A program made the position numbers and the translations under genes. A stretch of 64,000 nucleotides of DNA, from assembly GCA_033063855.1 (NCBI GenBank), contig CP093831.1, forward strand, positions 3,782,001 to 3,846,000. The letters run 5' to 3'. Numbering within the stretch: position 1 is the stretch's first letter; every line of letters starts with the position of its first letter. Shown piece by piece: positions 20,301 through 33,900 of the stretch. The notes under the pieces are model-generated. The model did no database searches, had not been told where the DNA came from, and saw only the letters and a program-made list of their open reading frames with translations. Source of the DNA: Smittia aterrima (lineage: Eukaryota > Arthropoda > Insecta > Diptera > Chironomidae).

Positions 20301-23300
20301 AGTGAGCTAGAATCAGCAGGATGTGTATGAGGTTTACGACGCGCCAGAGATTGGGCCACACGGTTCTACTCTCAACAATGTAATAATATTTAACAGCTCT
20401 ATAAACCTGCCACGCGTTAGATGGGAGATAAATGAAAAAATATTATTGCTATCGTTCATTTTCGTTGCCTTGAAGTAAAACGTAGAGAAAGAATTTATTT
20501 GCTAACCTTAAAGAATCGAGGGAAGCGCAGCAACGGATGCGTTCCGAAACGAAATTGTAGAATATCTAACGGAATGAGCGATATCAGATCAAGCACGAAT
20601 GCTCTTGAGTGTATATAGTGACTCGCTAGCTTTTTGCTATCGTAGACCTGAAAAAGGAAATCGGAGCGGATGAACTTGAATTATTCAAAATTTCGGATGA
20701 AATGATCTACGAACCATTAAACCCTGTTCCAAATAACCCGTTCTGAGTTGCACCACGACATCCAGCACGAAAATAACATCGCTCAAACTGTCACATATCA
20801 GCCAGAACTCTGTGGCCCGTTCCTAAGGGAAAATGTCCAAAGCAGATATTGAGTGGAAGAACATTTTTATTACTTTAGTCTTCACGATGAGTGGATTTTC
20901 ATTGTGAAGTCAAAGCTGTCGACAAACGAGCTTACCTGCAACTCAGGAAAGCTTTGTCGGACGATTAACGTCCACAAATTATATAAGACACATAATGTAA
21001 GCACCATCAACCAATAGAAATAAAAATTCTCATCGGGGTTGACAACCGAACGGGGGGGCTTTGCGTAGCGCTTTCGTCTCCGCACGATTTTTTCCGGATC
21101 GGGTCCTTCAGATCCCGTGTCTTCAACAGTTTCCTAAATGAGAGAGTGTCTCAATAAATATTTGCTTTCCTTGGACAAACGTTTTGAAAGCGACAAAACA
21201 AATTAAGAAAACGTGGAACCTACTTGAGTTTCCGGTATTTGCCGAGTGGAGAAGCGCTTTAGAAATGAATCTTCTCGCTTGAGTGTTGGCTTTTTCGGTG
21301 CGATGGCAGACGAAATCTGAACTGTCGTTCGCAACTTCATCCATCTCTGATTCGATTTTGTTCTGCGTAGTTGAGTTGTGAATAAGTAAACAGCAGCGAA
21401 GGACAGAAAGGAAAAAAAGAAAACCATTTTGGGCGATAAGAGGGAAAAGTTTTTTTTGTAATTTTCAAGCGAAAGGAAATTTCTAGCAAAGTATTTCGAG
21501 AGAGTGAGAGTACGAGAATGAGACAAGAAACCGAATATTAAATCAAATATAAAATATTTATGATGCTACATTCCTAGATTGAAACTGAAGAATAATTGGC
21601 TTGAATGGGACATTCTGTGAGGAATTTTAAAAGACTCGAGTGGCCGGATGGGATGAATGATGAAAGAACATAATTCAATTCTGGTTGGACCCATAGCCAT
21701 GACTTTAATCTACTCATGAAGAGCATCAGGGGTTGTTCAATCAACCTTAAATTTCTAAAAGAAAACCTTTTTGAATAAGTTTACGACACAGCATTTTCAG
21801 CTTTCGAACACCTTGAAATGACGAGAAAGAGGCACCCCATGTTGTTCGATGAACCTGACACCACAGAAGTTGTAAACTTTTAAAATCTTAACATCATCTC
21901 TACGAATGTGAAAGGGAGAAGTTTGACAGTGATGTCTTAAGTTTTAATGATGCGTGGAAGAGTTTTAAATGAAACTTTCGTACAAACCCTCACAGCATGG
22001 AAAATCACAGAGCATCCCATTTTCAATTTAAAGAATAAGAAGAGATGAAACATAATATGCTTCTGAATATCATAACATCCAAGAAAGTCAAAGAAAGAGA
22101 AACATCCAAGAAAACAAAATTTATTTACGTTTTCCTTCGTTTTTCTTTCTTGTCGAAGGGAAAATGTTTGAGTAAACAGAATTTAGAAATTTGTCCCAGC
22201 TCGGGTTCTCGTCTCTGATAAAGTCATTGATATCTACAACACAAATATGTTTATACAGCGAGAAAACGACACTCATTAAATTATTTTCATTCCCGTTTCA
22301 AATGCGAGAAAAGTTTTTTCATTTGCAGAATTTTCTCTGTTGTTGTTGGAAAAGGAAAAGTTTTGTGATTGTTTAGAGAGTGAAAACAGAACGAGGAAGG
22401 TGGATCAGAGCGGAGAGTTTGACATCCGAAGTTTTAAACTTAAAGTTAATCTCTTTAATAGCGAAAGCGTGAAGAAGTGGTAGGAAAGATGAGAGTCATA
22501 AGGAGAATAAATGAATGGAGGAAGCCGCACAGCATCATGAACCTTTCAATATTTTCTAGTTTATCTTGTCGCGGAGAACTTTCAGTCACAAAAAGTTTTA
22601 TGTCAACTTCAGTTACTTTTTACAACTTTCAAGATTTATTACATTGCATCTCGTTAACTTGAGATGTTTTCCTTGTCGTTACGAATGTGAAGGCGAGAGT
22701 TAACCTTTAATTAAAGTTCCCGCTGACGAATTTCTGCTTTGCCTTTTTCTGATGACATCAGCACAGTAAAGCCATTACAGCAAATGGCATCGTCTTTCCG
22801 CCCCTCACTCAACAACTTATGGTAATAGACTCGTGGGACTTGAGCTATTAACGAAGCATTAAATCAGATGAGAATTATCTTTTGCATCAAGCGTTGCTCT
22901 TCAGTGGCCAAGCGTAGAGTTTAGCCAACACAAACATTTCCTCTGATTACTTATTCACAAAAGGAAATAATGAAGTCTTCTGCTTTCAACCTCCTGCTTG
23001 CTTTTCCATCATCTTAAGTTTTCCTTTCTCTTCGTTATCGTCTCTTTTTCCTTTCACAGAATCTCTGTCTTTCCTTAATTGTGTAAAATAATTATTTCTT
23101 TATTTTTCCTAAAGCTTTATAAATAAAAAGTCTTCATCTTATCTCTGCGAGTGACGGCAAAGTTTCTCAGTCTTGCAACAAAGTTTCAATTTCAAGACAA
23201 ATATCTTTCTTCGTTTCGCTGTGAATTTTTCCAAGTTTTATTGCATAAGTAATGCGATCAAGTCTTCTCAAAAGTTAATTCCTTGGAAAACTATGCAGAT

Positions 23301-26300
23301 AACCAGCGAACTGTCAAATTTAACTCAGAGTCGCTTATTTAATGGACGGGAGTTGACAAATACAAATGATTGTGCAACATTAAACGGCTACATCCGATAA
23401 GTAGAATTTATTTCCATTGTCAAAATTGCTTTATTCCTTCGAAGAGGAAGAAAAAAAATTGATGAGCAATGTTGATGATATCATCGAACAAACAAACAAA
23501 ACAAGTAAAACTGTTTGTCTCAGAACATGGCAGCGAAAGTAGCATCAACAACAGAATTTTCCTCTGTCGAACGCCTACACCAATAAACAATTATTATTCC
23601 ACAATTTCTTTTACAAGTAACTTAGAGCAACAATGAAACGAGAAATGTCTACTTGACGCCAGAATAACCGAAAAAGCCTCGAGCAAGTAATTTTTATTGA
23701 AGTTACTCGACATTGTTCAGCGGAGCTTGCAAACCAAACCCATCTCGAGTTCTCGAGTTGTATGGAAAATATAAACAATGTCACGTCGCAATAAGTGCTT
23801 CAATGAGTTTTCTCTTATTTCCGTACTAGGAAAAGAGGCGACAATGGATGAAGTTAATTTTGCTCCGCTGGTTGCTTCTTCAACCTCAGACACTCACTTG
23901 ACACCAAACAGTGCACGATAATAATTATTTTAATTGTGTTGAAATGTGGGATTCAGCTGAGACTCTGCTGTGAATTGAATTTCAGTGAGTGACGAAAAAG
24001 TTCCTCGATAAATCTTGATGACAGCAAACAGCGGGGTCGCCTGTCAATGATTAAAGATGACGATTGTCTCCGCCGTCAATCCTCCTTCACATCAAAATGA
24101 TATCACCTCCGTAATCATTCGGTTGTATACCTCGTGAGCTAGATCACAGATGACATTCCGTTTGAGGAGGGTTGAGGACTTTATTTACACACAAAAGTTA
24201 AGGAAGCATAACAACACTGAACAACATAGAGAAAGGAAGAGGAAAGGGCTTCGAATGAGACTTTGTTCCTATCCTATCCATTCATGTTTTGACTATTGTT
24301 TACAGAATTATACGTTCAAACACTCAAAAGGAACAAGGATAAACAATTGAACAATTAGTTTTCGTCTTCATTTCATTAATTACTTGATTATCATGAAAAA
24401 TATTTTTGTTATAATATTCAATCGAGGAAATGACAAAATCTATTACGTCAATTACCATATCGGCTATAAAGCTACTCTGTGGCATTTCAGATCAGTTCAG
24501 TTCACAACAACGGAAAATGACTTTCACGATTAATATCATTAGGATTACAGAAGAGGAGGAAAAACATTTTCATATTCGAGCGAGAGACTCCAACGGACTT
24601 AAGATTAATTCACTTGCTAACGACTTTCCTTTCGTCTCATTACATTTTCCTGCGAATCGTAATGATGCCTGCAGTTATACTTGAAGCTTTACAACCTTTC
24701 AAGCTTTAGCTACGTGAACAGCAATTAATCTTATTTCCGTTGGCTTGGTAATTGGTTGCATAAGAAGTAGATTATTATATGAAATTTATTCTTTTATTGC
24801 CTCTTGATTTTTCTCAACGAGCAGTAATATCTAACGACAGCTCTGAGACTGTTCCAACTCTGAGCACCACCGCGACTCCCTCGATTCTCCATCGAACCAC
24901 TCTCATTACCGGCAACTTCTTCATCGTTTTCAAGCGAATGGATTTCATTGTCATTTCTACTTATTGAATCAATATCTGTGTATTGATCGCGACGTCGCTT
25001 TGTCAGCTTTCGTTCAAGGAATGATGAGGATGAATGTAGAAGACCCGAACTAGCATCGTATAAATCATAATCAATCGTTTGGTTAATTATTGATGACGGA
25101 CAAAATTAAATTTGGGATATTTCGATAAAACAAATTGAAAGTTTCTCACGTACATCTCTGACCTGGTCCCTGAACTCTTACAGTCTGACGAGTTTTGATT
25201 GCTCGAGTCATCTTCTTCTTCGCGTGACGTTCCCATCGACGATATTGCCGCAGAGACGACAGTCTCGGTAGGACTGCGTGGATCATTGCTGTTTACTGAC
25301 GTCGCTATGTTCGTGCTAGTTGTTGCTGCGATTATTTTCTGTGGATCGATTGGTTCCATCTGGAAGATGAAGAAAATGATAGAGAGAGAGAGAGTAGAAA
25401 ATAAATTACAAAGTTTAATGATTTTAAGTCAGGGAAACATCAAGAGACATTAATCAGTGCCTTGTTCTGCCTTCGGGTTTCTTGTTTCTTTTCATCTCAG
25501 CTTTCTGTATTTGATTTGCTTCCTGTTTGTTTCTTTCCCGCTGCGGTCGGAAGTGTTTGTTAAGCACAATGGATTTAATTAATTACACAAGGTGATGGGG
25601 AATGTCACTTCATTAAATGGTGTTGCTTTTGTTATGTGGGAGACGTTTGGCGGCCGTAAGTCAAGAAGGAAAGATTTAACAAATTGCGGTACATCCTTCG
25701 AAAGCAATGTTTTCGTGCGGGTTTGAATTATTTACTCAGAAAATGATGAAAATGATCTCGTTCTCTTCCTTCCGTTCCGGGCAGGAAAAAGCTTGACTTT
25801 GTGAGTGAAACGCCGACGGGACTCGTCAGAATTGATTGCACGAGCCATTTAACTCGGAGGGTTTTTTAATTAAATTCCATCCAAATTAAAAGAAATTTCC
25901 TTAATTTGGACTCTGATGGACAGCCATTTTAATGAAAGGAAAGTAATAAGGTCTGGTGGAGTGATAGATTATCTTGTTGCAATCACGAAACGACCCAGAA
26001 CAAAGTGAAGACGAAGGGAAATTTCCGCCACGCTGATGAGCGATTGAGACTTAAATGGATTCATTAGTCAAGGCGAAATTTCCCTCCGCATCTTAATCAA
26101 CCGCAAGAAAAACCAATTCATGGTCAGCGATGCGTGGTTGCTTTGTTTCTATCGCGTGCTTTGTAAACAGTCCCTTCGTCGATCGTTGTTAGGTCATAAA
26201 TTTCTTTATTGTATTCATCGATTTCTTAAGCTTGCTTTGTGATTTCCTTGCGGCTTGTGTTTCGGAAATTGATTTTTCTTTTGCTTCCTTCAATCGTTTC

Positions 26301-29300
26301 AATGCGTGTTCAAAGACGAAGGGTGTTTGAAATTATCGAACGTCTAACGTCGTGGATCGTTATTCTCTCTCGCCAATTGAACCCTTTACATTTTGGCTTT
26401 ATTTACTCAAGCTTCGCTCCACATTTTCGATGTAAGCTCGAATCATTGCGGAGGCTTTAAAAGAGCTTTCATGTTCGCGTATATAATTTCTCTTCTATTC
26501 AACTTTAATCGTATACCATTTGTTCTCGAGATCTGTGTACTTAACGTCACATGAGTTTTATCGCAAGATGATAAAGAGCGCAGAAAAAAAAAACATTTTC
26601 AACTTCCGACGCAAACAACGAATGAAATTTTGAGAAGGATTTAGGAAGCGCAAACATTATTCGATGAGCTCGACAAAGGCATGAGCAAAATAGAAAAAGT
26701 ACGAAAAGCTCTTTCACCAATATTTCTCCGGTTATTGGGGAGATAAACGAGATAAATTTTGATTATAAATTTTCTCTCATTGCTTTATCGAAGCTGTTTG
26801 GGGGGGAGGATGTAATCGAGGGTGCTTTGTTTTCATCTCTCGTCACCGCTTTGAGCAAAATTAAGGGATTTCTTTAACCCAACAGCATCGAAACCCCTCG
26901 GCTCTAAATTGTTTATAAGATTTAATGTGTCTACAAAATGCTTTGAACGTCTCGAAGTCGACGAAGAGAGAAAGATTTACAAAATGTTAATCTCGTCAAA
27001 TTGAGTTTACTTGAGCGCGAGTTCAATGACGGGGAAAGAAACTTTCAAGATAGGATTTCAAATTAAGCGCCATCGATTTCGAGGCGACGATCACTTGATG
27101 TGAAATTAGGTCGATTAGTAATCTAATTCGATTTGTTGTCGACAAGTATTAAATCGGTTAGAGAGTTGATGTATGAAATATTGTCGATAGAATCGAAGAG
27201 CGTGTCGTCGCACAAGCCAAATGCTAATTTTAATACAAAATCAATAGCGATTATTAAATTATGCGCGGGGAAATTTGAAGAAGAATTTCGAATGGAAAGG
27301 TTGACGACGAGCAAATGTCCTCAATTAAACATTTTATACTTTGAGTGGGCGTCAGAATGTGCCTTCAGGTCGTGATTTCACGATGTGTAGGAGGGCAGGG
27401 AAATGTTCCTAATGAAGTCGACAGCATGTGAATGAAACTACTGCTCCATAAACTTTTCTATTTTAATACTCAATTCAGCTCGAAAATCGGGCTGATTTTA
27501 GGAAATTTGAAAAGTTCTTCTTTTCTCCGCCTGCTTGTGGTAAACTGCTGGTGATAGAGAGGAAACTGCTTAAAAAAAATGACCAGATCGGAGTCAACTT
27601 ATTGATTTTCCGTTTCACATTCGCCTCGAGATGTGATTGAAACTAAATTATTCGAAACAAAAGAGGGGAAAGGATGCCTAAGCTTAAAGAATCGTGATGG
27701 TTTTGTTTCAGGGCAATAAGAATATTCTGTTGAAATAACAGACTCCGATGAAGTTCTCGATGCGCATCTAATGCGCCCTAGATCTAAAAATTGACTGAAT
27801 GTGTTGAACTATCGTCTGAGTTCCTTCTCTTCCACTCCAGATCTTCTAAAAGTGATTCCAGCAAAAGCTCCTCATGTTCGTTCGTTGCTCTTGTCGAGAG
27901 CAATCTACATCTTGTCGAAACGACAAGTCAACAACGAGCAAGTGAATTGAAATCTATTGTTATTAATTAGTTCGCAAACAACTTTATGACTTGACAAAGC
28001 AGAGCGCTTGTTTATCCTTTTTCCACATCTCATCGTGGTAGACCATTCTCCTCAAGTTATCATTAAGCTGATGAAAATTTATTCAGAGTCAGACGAATGA
28101 GCGGTGGAAGATAGAGAAAAACCCTTTGTAGCGACAGTGTGGATCAGATCATTGCTAAGATGCTTCTGAAAGCTCTTTCAAGTGTTGGTTCAAGTGAAGC
28201 CATGACCTGCTTCCATTCAGTCAGCTTTAGCTTGTCTCCCTTTTGCAGCGTACAATCGAAATGGATGTTCATTCCGATGAAGCTTGTAGCGACAACATAC
28301 CTCGCATTGTTCAAGCGCACGGAGGAGAAAAAGCGAATTTGAAATTCATTGAAATGTAAATGTCGAGAATATATTTAAAGCAGAGATGAGACAATGCGCC
28401 GAGAGCTGATAACAGAACGCAAGTTTAAATTCTCCCTTTGTCGGTTTATTGCTTCGCATTACTTTCAATTTGCGATCGGGGTTGGGTGGAAGGCTCGTAG
28501 GGTGTAAAATGCGCTGAAGTTTACAGCAGCTGAGGGTTCACGCGTTAAATTAACTTCATCGCAACAGCGATGAACGAGCGAACATAAATTTCAAGCACGA
28601 ACGTCTTGAGCCTCAAGACGACGTGCTGAATTTCTCAAATTATGTCAACTTTTTCCATCCTCGTTTTGCCTCCCTTGTGTGACATTCGAACTGATTGTGT
28701 GTTGACGATCTATTCTCATTCGGAGAAGTAGAAGAGAGAGAGAGACACAAGTTGGTCGGGCGAGCAAATTGAGATGATTATTACGGAAATAAATTTACAT
28801 AAAAAGATTACGGAGATGGAGAGAATGGAAAATTTAATTCGCTTGGATGTCAAAATGATTCATTACGTCATGCACATGTTGTGTGTTTTCTATTCAGCAG
28901 TTTCTCATGAATTGCTCATCTTCTTATCTCATTTGACTTGTTCAACAAAAGATGCGAGAAAAGTTCAAGAAGCATCGTCGTCTTTGTAATGATCTTGAAA
29001 TTACATCGAAACTACAAAAGGACTTTACAAGATGTGCAACTCAAATCAGGCGATACATTGAAAATGATGATGATGATGATGAAAAGCTACACAATCGAGT
29101 GAACTGAAGCGTTGGCGAAATATGAGCGAGTAATTTTAGTGAAATGAAATGGCAGAATCCAGCATTCAGCTGTGGCAATGAGTTGCATAACTTGTCGAGC
29201 CACAAACTCAATGAAGTAGTCACGCTCGGTTCAGATTTCTCAATTTGTGCAAAGTTTAACTCTTCCTGGTTGTGCTGAAAGTTATTGCACAATAAATCAA

Positions 29301-30982
29301 AATGTGTCCGCCCTTCATATCGCAAATGATCGTGTTTCGGCGCGTGACTTTAATGACCCAACATTTCAAAAGGTTCTGGCTTTATCACACTTTCGATCAA
29401 ATTGTCATTTTCCACTTTTTTATTCCTTTTCATTCAATCGAAAGTAAACTGTGCAGATTTAAATTTTATTAGCCCCAGGGCGTCGTTAAATGAACGAGGA
29501 GAGAAATTCTCTTCATTGTAAGTTTCATCGGATTCAGCAAAAGGTTCGGAAGCACTTTCAAAGGATTTTTTTTTGTGTGAATGATGTGTCAGCAGTTCGT
29601 TACGATTTGACTATTTTTGGGACATCAACATATTCAGCGAATTGAATGAAAACTAATTTTCTGTTTGGTTTGAGAGAGGAAGGGACATTTTAGAGCGCGG
29701 CCAATGAATTGATTGTACATCTAGCTTTGAGCAAACATCAACTTGTCTCAGGATTTTTGTTGTTACCTTATAAGACGACGGAAGCAAGAATCGAATCTTT
29801 CGATTCATGTTCTTCTTGCGAAACATTTTTCTTTTCTCCTTCTCCCTCGAGAAGCTCGGTCAAGCTTAATGTTTATTTCTTTATTTATGGTTTGTAGTAA
29901 TTCATTCTTTGTCACTCGCAGACCTAAATTCGAGAGAGAAAGAATGAAAGAATGAGTCTCAGGCTCCAACTAAATCGAGTGTTCGTGTGTGTGCGCTTCA
30001 ATGCTTGACATAGCGTCTGTGCCGAACTTTCTATTGACACTAGGAAGGTTTTGGAACTCTACAGATATCGCACACGCATAATCCGCTGTGACACTTTATG
30101 GCTTCTTATGTAATTCTTATTTTGCTGTCATGCCGGAAAAAGCTCGATCGAAGCTCGTCTAAGGGTTTTACACGATTATAAGCTCCTTCTCACGTGGAAG
30201 AGAGAGAGAGAGTGAAAGATTGCCGAGACACACAAGATTAACATTAAATCTAATGACTCTACACATGAAAGGAGCAAATTAGAGTTGGGATGAGGAACGA
30301 GGAAGGGGCGATGTCTCAACACTTACTGAGAATAATCCGCTTGAAGTGTGAGATGATGATTGCGATGGAGCTGTGCTTCCGTAGTGAGTCTGATAGCTGC
30401 TCGACAAAATCTTCTTGTGGGCCGATGCATGAGCTCTGTATGCGGAAACACTCAATTTCATATTGTTATCCGATCAAATCAAATCATTGGATGGTGATGA
30501 TGAATATTCATTCCAATTATTCTTTCTTATCTCTCGTGTGCGTTACTTTCTTTTTATCGTTTCGCTCCACTTTATGTTTATTTTCATCTACTTTCGATTT
30601 CACTGAGTATAATAATTTTTATGATTGACTTTTATTATCTGAAGTGTGTCTACTCGCTCGCTAGTCCAGGAGAAAGTGAAATTCCCATCTAAGGATCAAG
30701 CTTGAGCAATAAAACACATCGATACTGCGTGCTGTCGATGGTGCGATAGCAACATGAGACGATAAAAGCATTTTTGGTCTGCTCTGATCGTTTTTATGAT
30801 TTATTAATGGCAGAGTTTATTTTCGTCAGTGCGAGAGCTACATCTATGTATTTCTTGCTTTCCCTGGGACCAGAGCGTCATTAGCGAAAACAAATCATAA
30901 ATTATTCTGAAAATATGTTGTTGCAGTAAATTCTTTACGTCACATACGCATCAATGTTGCTTGAGTTGGGTCCGAGACGAAA
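13405..30982 (-). CDS. Cngl: Cyclic-nucleotide-gated channel, Cngl type (18 exons; N-terminal exon(s) not found)
   Basis: Plasma-membrane cation channel opened by cGMP/cAMP. Exons 5' to 3' on the minus strand: 30982-30948, 30435-30327, 25359-25154, 25049-24819, 21362-21224, 21133-20936, 20822-20715, 20647-20507, 20406-20254, 20076-19946, 18646-18331, 18252-18029, 17965-17642, 17580-17352, 16463-16260, 16200-14769, 14346-14090, 14034-13405. They sum to 5067 bases, exactly 1689 codons with the stop, and phases match at every junction. Order: disordered N-terminus, six-helix channel domain, pore TTIGDLPTPE, C-linker, cyclic-nucleotide-binding domain with FGEIGIL and RTADV, long Ser-rich tail, coiled coil, acidic C-terminus. 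Fly Cngl is also unusually long with a large C-terminal extension. Splice sites are GT-AG; the weakest is the 24819 donor (GTTGAG). The first exon listed has no ATG, so the real start lies further upstream. Confidence 0.92.
14769..16200 (-). other. Cngl: Cngl giant exon: Ser/Lys-rich intracellular tail
   Basis: 1432-base exon (477 codons plus one base) starting after TTTACAG and ending at a GTATTC donor. It encodes low-complexity Ser/Thr/Lys-rich sequence without a recognisable domain, with many possible phosphorylation sites. The intron after it (14347-14768) holds nothing notable. Confidence 0.8.
16260..16463 (-). other. Cngl: Cngl exon carrying second copy of the IGAGLPLL motif
   Basis: 68-codon exon, phase 0 at both ends, ending at an AGA/gtgaga donor. 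It encodes IGAGLPLLQRLKMLKAKQ, nearly the same as IGAGLPLLHRLRLLKEKQ at the end of the preceding exon (17580-17352). Because both edges are phase 0, it can be skipped or included without a frameshift. The 888-base intron before it (16464-17351) has a TG/CA-rich stretch near 16720-16735 and no other feature. Confidence 0.75.
17352..18252 (-). other. Cngl: Cngl exons for the cyclic-nucleotide-binding domain and following segment
   Basis: Exons 18252-18029, 17965-17642 and 17580-17352. The first two make the binding fold: MKAYIFTPGD, GEVAREMFII, the phosphate-binding cassette FGEIGIL...RTADVRS and SREDVLAAM in the last helix. The Arg and Thr of RTA are the residues that contact the cyclic phosphate and favour cGMP in this family. 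The third exon begins the tail and ends with the first IGAGLPLL motif. Confidence 0.92.
18331..20406 (-). other. Cngl: Cngl exons for S5, pore, S6 and C-linker
   Basis: Exons 20406-20254 (S4-S5 linker and S5, AHWFGCFYFLL), 20076-19946 (pore, YWSTLTLTTIGDLPTPET) and 18646-18331 (S6 YIFTIVSYLIGVFIF, then the C-linker). The pore lacks the GYG signature of K+ channels, as expected for a non-selective CNG channel. The 1299-base intron 18647-19945 contains short chance frames on both strands but nothing I can support. Confidence 0.93.
20507..21362 (-). other. Cngl: Cngl exons for the pre-S1 region through S4
   Basis: Exons 21362-21224, 21133-20936, 20822-20715 and 20647-20507. They encode SFLKRFSTRQ before S1, S1 (WLMVLTLCVLYNLW), S2 (FWLICDSLSDVIFVLD), S3 and S4. 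Phase 0 at most junctions. The acceptor of the first is ambiguous: CAG at 21349-21347 (starting at RWMKL) or CAG at 21365-21363 (starting within STKSNQ); only the latter fits the phase of the upstream exon. Confidence 0.88.
21363..24818 (-). other. Cngl intron, 3.5 kb
   Basis: AT-rich intron sequence with scattered short frames that show no family signature on either strand. No transposon ends or tandem repeats noticed. Confidence 0.5.
24819..25359 (-). other. Cngl: Cngl N-terminal cytoplasmic exons
   Basis: Exon 25359-25154 starts with ATG directly after an acceptor preceded by a CT-rich tract (AG repeat 25381-25394 on the plus strand), and ends at an AT/gtacgt donor. Exon 25049-24819 encodes SGLLHSSSSF, the basic LTKRRRDQ and the Trp-containing AQSWNSLRAVVRYYC segment. 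An alternative start at the 25359 ATG is possible, but upstream exons join it in frame. Confidence 0.7.
25360..30326 (-). other. Cngl intron, 5.0 kb
   Basis: AT-rich, no coding exon recognised. It has simple repeats: AG runs at 28733-28744 and 30199-30212, and a GAT run near 29063-29080. Such GA repeats are possible GAGA-factor sites, which would suggest intronic regulatory elements; this is inference. Confidence 0.45.
30327..30982 (-). other. Cngl: Most upstream Cngl exons recognised, including a 35-base micro-exon
   Basis: Exon 30435-30327 encodes AHASAHKKILSSSYQTHY and a Ser-rich stretch and ends at a strong TCA/gtaagt donor. The 35-base exon 30982-30948 (FRLGPNSSNID) has a CGTTTCAG acceptor and a GTATGT donor, and its two leftover bases plus the first base of the next exon make a codon. 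In-frame ATG AAA lies 21 bases upstream of 30435, which would be an alternative first exon. Confidence 0.6.
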
Positions 30983-33900
30983 CTGAAACGAGAACAAACA
31001 TAAAAAGAACAAATGAATAATTTGAAAGCATCTCAAGGCTTTATTAAAGTTCAGAGACGCTTGCTCGGAATTTCTTTTTTTTGTCTTCACTCTCTTAAGA
31101 CGTTTGGATGAACCCGCTGTGGTGTAAATTCACATAAAAAGAAAATTTTATTACGAAGAAGAGATGTGAATACTAATATGCCCAACACATGTTTCGAAAA
31201 TTAGATGACGAAGGGGATAGTTGACTCTGGTCGTCGGTCAAGCATTGACATTCGGAAAATATGCGAGAACTTTTTTTTTGTTGGCACATTTTTAATTGAG
31301 TTGCAAATACACATCTTGCATTTTTTATTAGGCCAACTTGGCACAGAGAATAATGTTGATTGCAATGTTTTTTGTGGAAATCTGTGATCAAGATTATTCT
31401 TCTCGTTGTCTGTTGCACAAACGAAAGTCAGGAGAGATGAAAACTTCTCGTGGAACAAAAGCAATTAAGGAGAAAGCAAGAAGATCGAGGAAAAGTTCTG
31501 GCTGCATAAATTTGCATTCATTGCATAGTTTTCTATTTATGGCATTCAACAACTTCCCTGACATAAAAGCACTTCACATAAAATTGCTTACGAAGGCGAA
31601 GATGAGCTCCAAGAAGGCGTAAATATGTAAAACACGTCTCAAGCTCGAAGCTTTAAACTTCGTTGCACAACAATACCAATAAAAATATTCCATTACGGGG
31701 AATAATGATTGTTATTACCCTCAATGTGATGGCCTTTTAACTTTATTAAACTGTGAGTGATATCGTAACATTTAAGTTATCGCTTCGTCGTCCCGCGTCG
31801 CGTCTCGTCTCTCGCTTCGAGAAACATGAAAATTCGATTTGTCGAGTGAGAGAATTTCATTTGAAATTACCGGAGGCAGAAGCATAAAACAAAAAATATT
31901 ACGACACACCGTCAAAGGTTTTGCAAGAAAATAACAGGAAATCGCATTGACGAGGAGCCATATTGCAATTTTCCTTTGTCGCGAGCTGTTAAACACGATA
32001 ACAGCTTGCAAGTTGCAACCGTTTAATTACCGAACTTGTATTACAAAATTATACAGCAAAGCATTGCAATTAAGTTAATGAAAGAGCAATTCGATCTTAT
32101 CACTTAATGGATTGATAATGGCAATAAACAGAGACTGCAGGAGCTTTAAAGCATGGGCGGCATTTATTAAATGGCACAGCAATAAATCTCTTGTTTACAA
32201 GCTGCACTTAATTTGAGGAAAATTATGCTAGACCGTAGCGTTTGCCGCTTGGTTAGTGGTGCGGCTAGCTTACTGCAGATAATTGAATTTCACTTACAGC
32301 GGACTAAAACCAAAGCGTGCACTTCAGTGCCAGAAAGATAAACGAGAAAGTTTATGAATAATAAATCGCTTTACAGCGGAGTTTCTAAGATAAAATATGG
32401 AACACGAAAAGTACACAAGAGCCCGCATAAACTTTTTTTTTCCTTCTCCTCGATAGCAAGAAAATGTGTTGAAGAACAATTGAGAAGGACCCTTCAAAGT
32501 TCAAGCAAACAGCCTTATCGTGCCTCATGAAATATGTACAAATTGGAAACCTTTTAAGGGCGAAATGGAAAGTCTTGTAAAGAAGTCTTCGCTTCTTCGA
32601 ACTCTGTCTCGTTATTGTCTTTTTATTGGATTCTAAATTTTTCCGACTCAATCTAATTTCGACGATAAATCTTTCATTCGCTTGGATGAAGCAATAAAAC
32701 ATTTCGTTTCGATTTGAATTTCAATGACAAACGCCCATCTGAAGGAGATAACACTGAGAGACAAACAGCTGTAACGGTTTCGGATGCAGATTATGGAAAG
32801 TCGTGAAGTGTTTGTTGCTTCCTATTCAATCTCCGCTGCGAGGCGAATGATGATGAAAGTGCCGGGGTCGATTGTTTGAAAATCCATTTTCACGAACTTC
32901 CATCAAAATCACTTCTCATCCCAGCGACCAAACAAAAGTCAATTCATCTTATCCTCGAGACATTTTTCTTTCGTTTTGATGAAAAAAGTTTTGTTGCTTT
33001 GAGAAAGTTAAAATAAAAGAAATGCGGACGCTCTCAACTGACATTAAGTTTTCGGAGCGATAAAGCCCGGATGGATTTATGTGTTGCCCTGCCTTGAGTT
33101 TGCCACTAAATTACTTAGCTTGAGCTTTAAAAAGATTTCTTCATTGTTAGACCAAAGCTTTTGTGTACTCATCAAAATGTTTTCGACTTTGAAAACATTC
33201 GAGAGTGACGAAGAGGCAGTCAGACATATTGATTTGGCTCTGAGAGGTGATGAAGGAAATAGAATCCAAACGAAAGCTAAATAAGAACTCTACCAAAATA
33301 AAATAAAAATAAAAATCGTTTTGAACAAAAAGCCGGAGGAAGTAAATGAAGAAATAAAGAACAAGGTAAGCAACGAACAGGGACAACGAGCAATGAAATG
33401 TTTCTTTGTTTCCATCGAAATCTGATAAAAGAATGAAACACTTTAAAAATAAAACAGAGTTGAATTCAGAGGAAGGACTTTTTTTTTACAGTTGAGAAAA
33501 GACAAAGTCGTTTAATTCAGATTTTCCTTATTTCGCAGAAAACCCCAAAAAAAAGTTTCTCCCCTTCTAAGAAAAACCTTTTTAACATTTTGTTGTTTTA
33601 CGATTCGGCGGCTTCTTTCAAGAGCAGTTATACGTGGAACAGATATAAAAGTGCGAGCTTTGTAATGACTTTGCGCTGAGGTTCGTCGTGAACTCGGAGG
33701 AAATTGTGAATAATCCAAAAGGAAAGAACATAAAAGGGAAACTAAAGGAAAACTAATTACGAGACCTCGCAGCTAAACTAAGACAATGAATTCCATCTGA
33801 ACATGAACTGGAATAATTACACAGCTTCGTATCGTTCATAGCTTGAGATTTGTTTGTCTTTCAACCCCCCAACCATTCACTCATCGGAAAAATATTGACC

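Noticed and set aside
31772..32011. 79-codon minus-strand frame with a CG-rich end
   Set aside because: Low similarity to anything known and no suitable donor to join Cngl.
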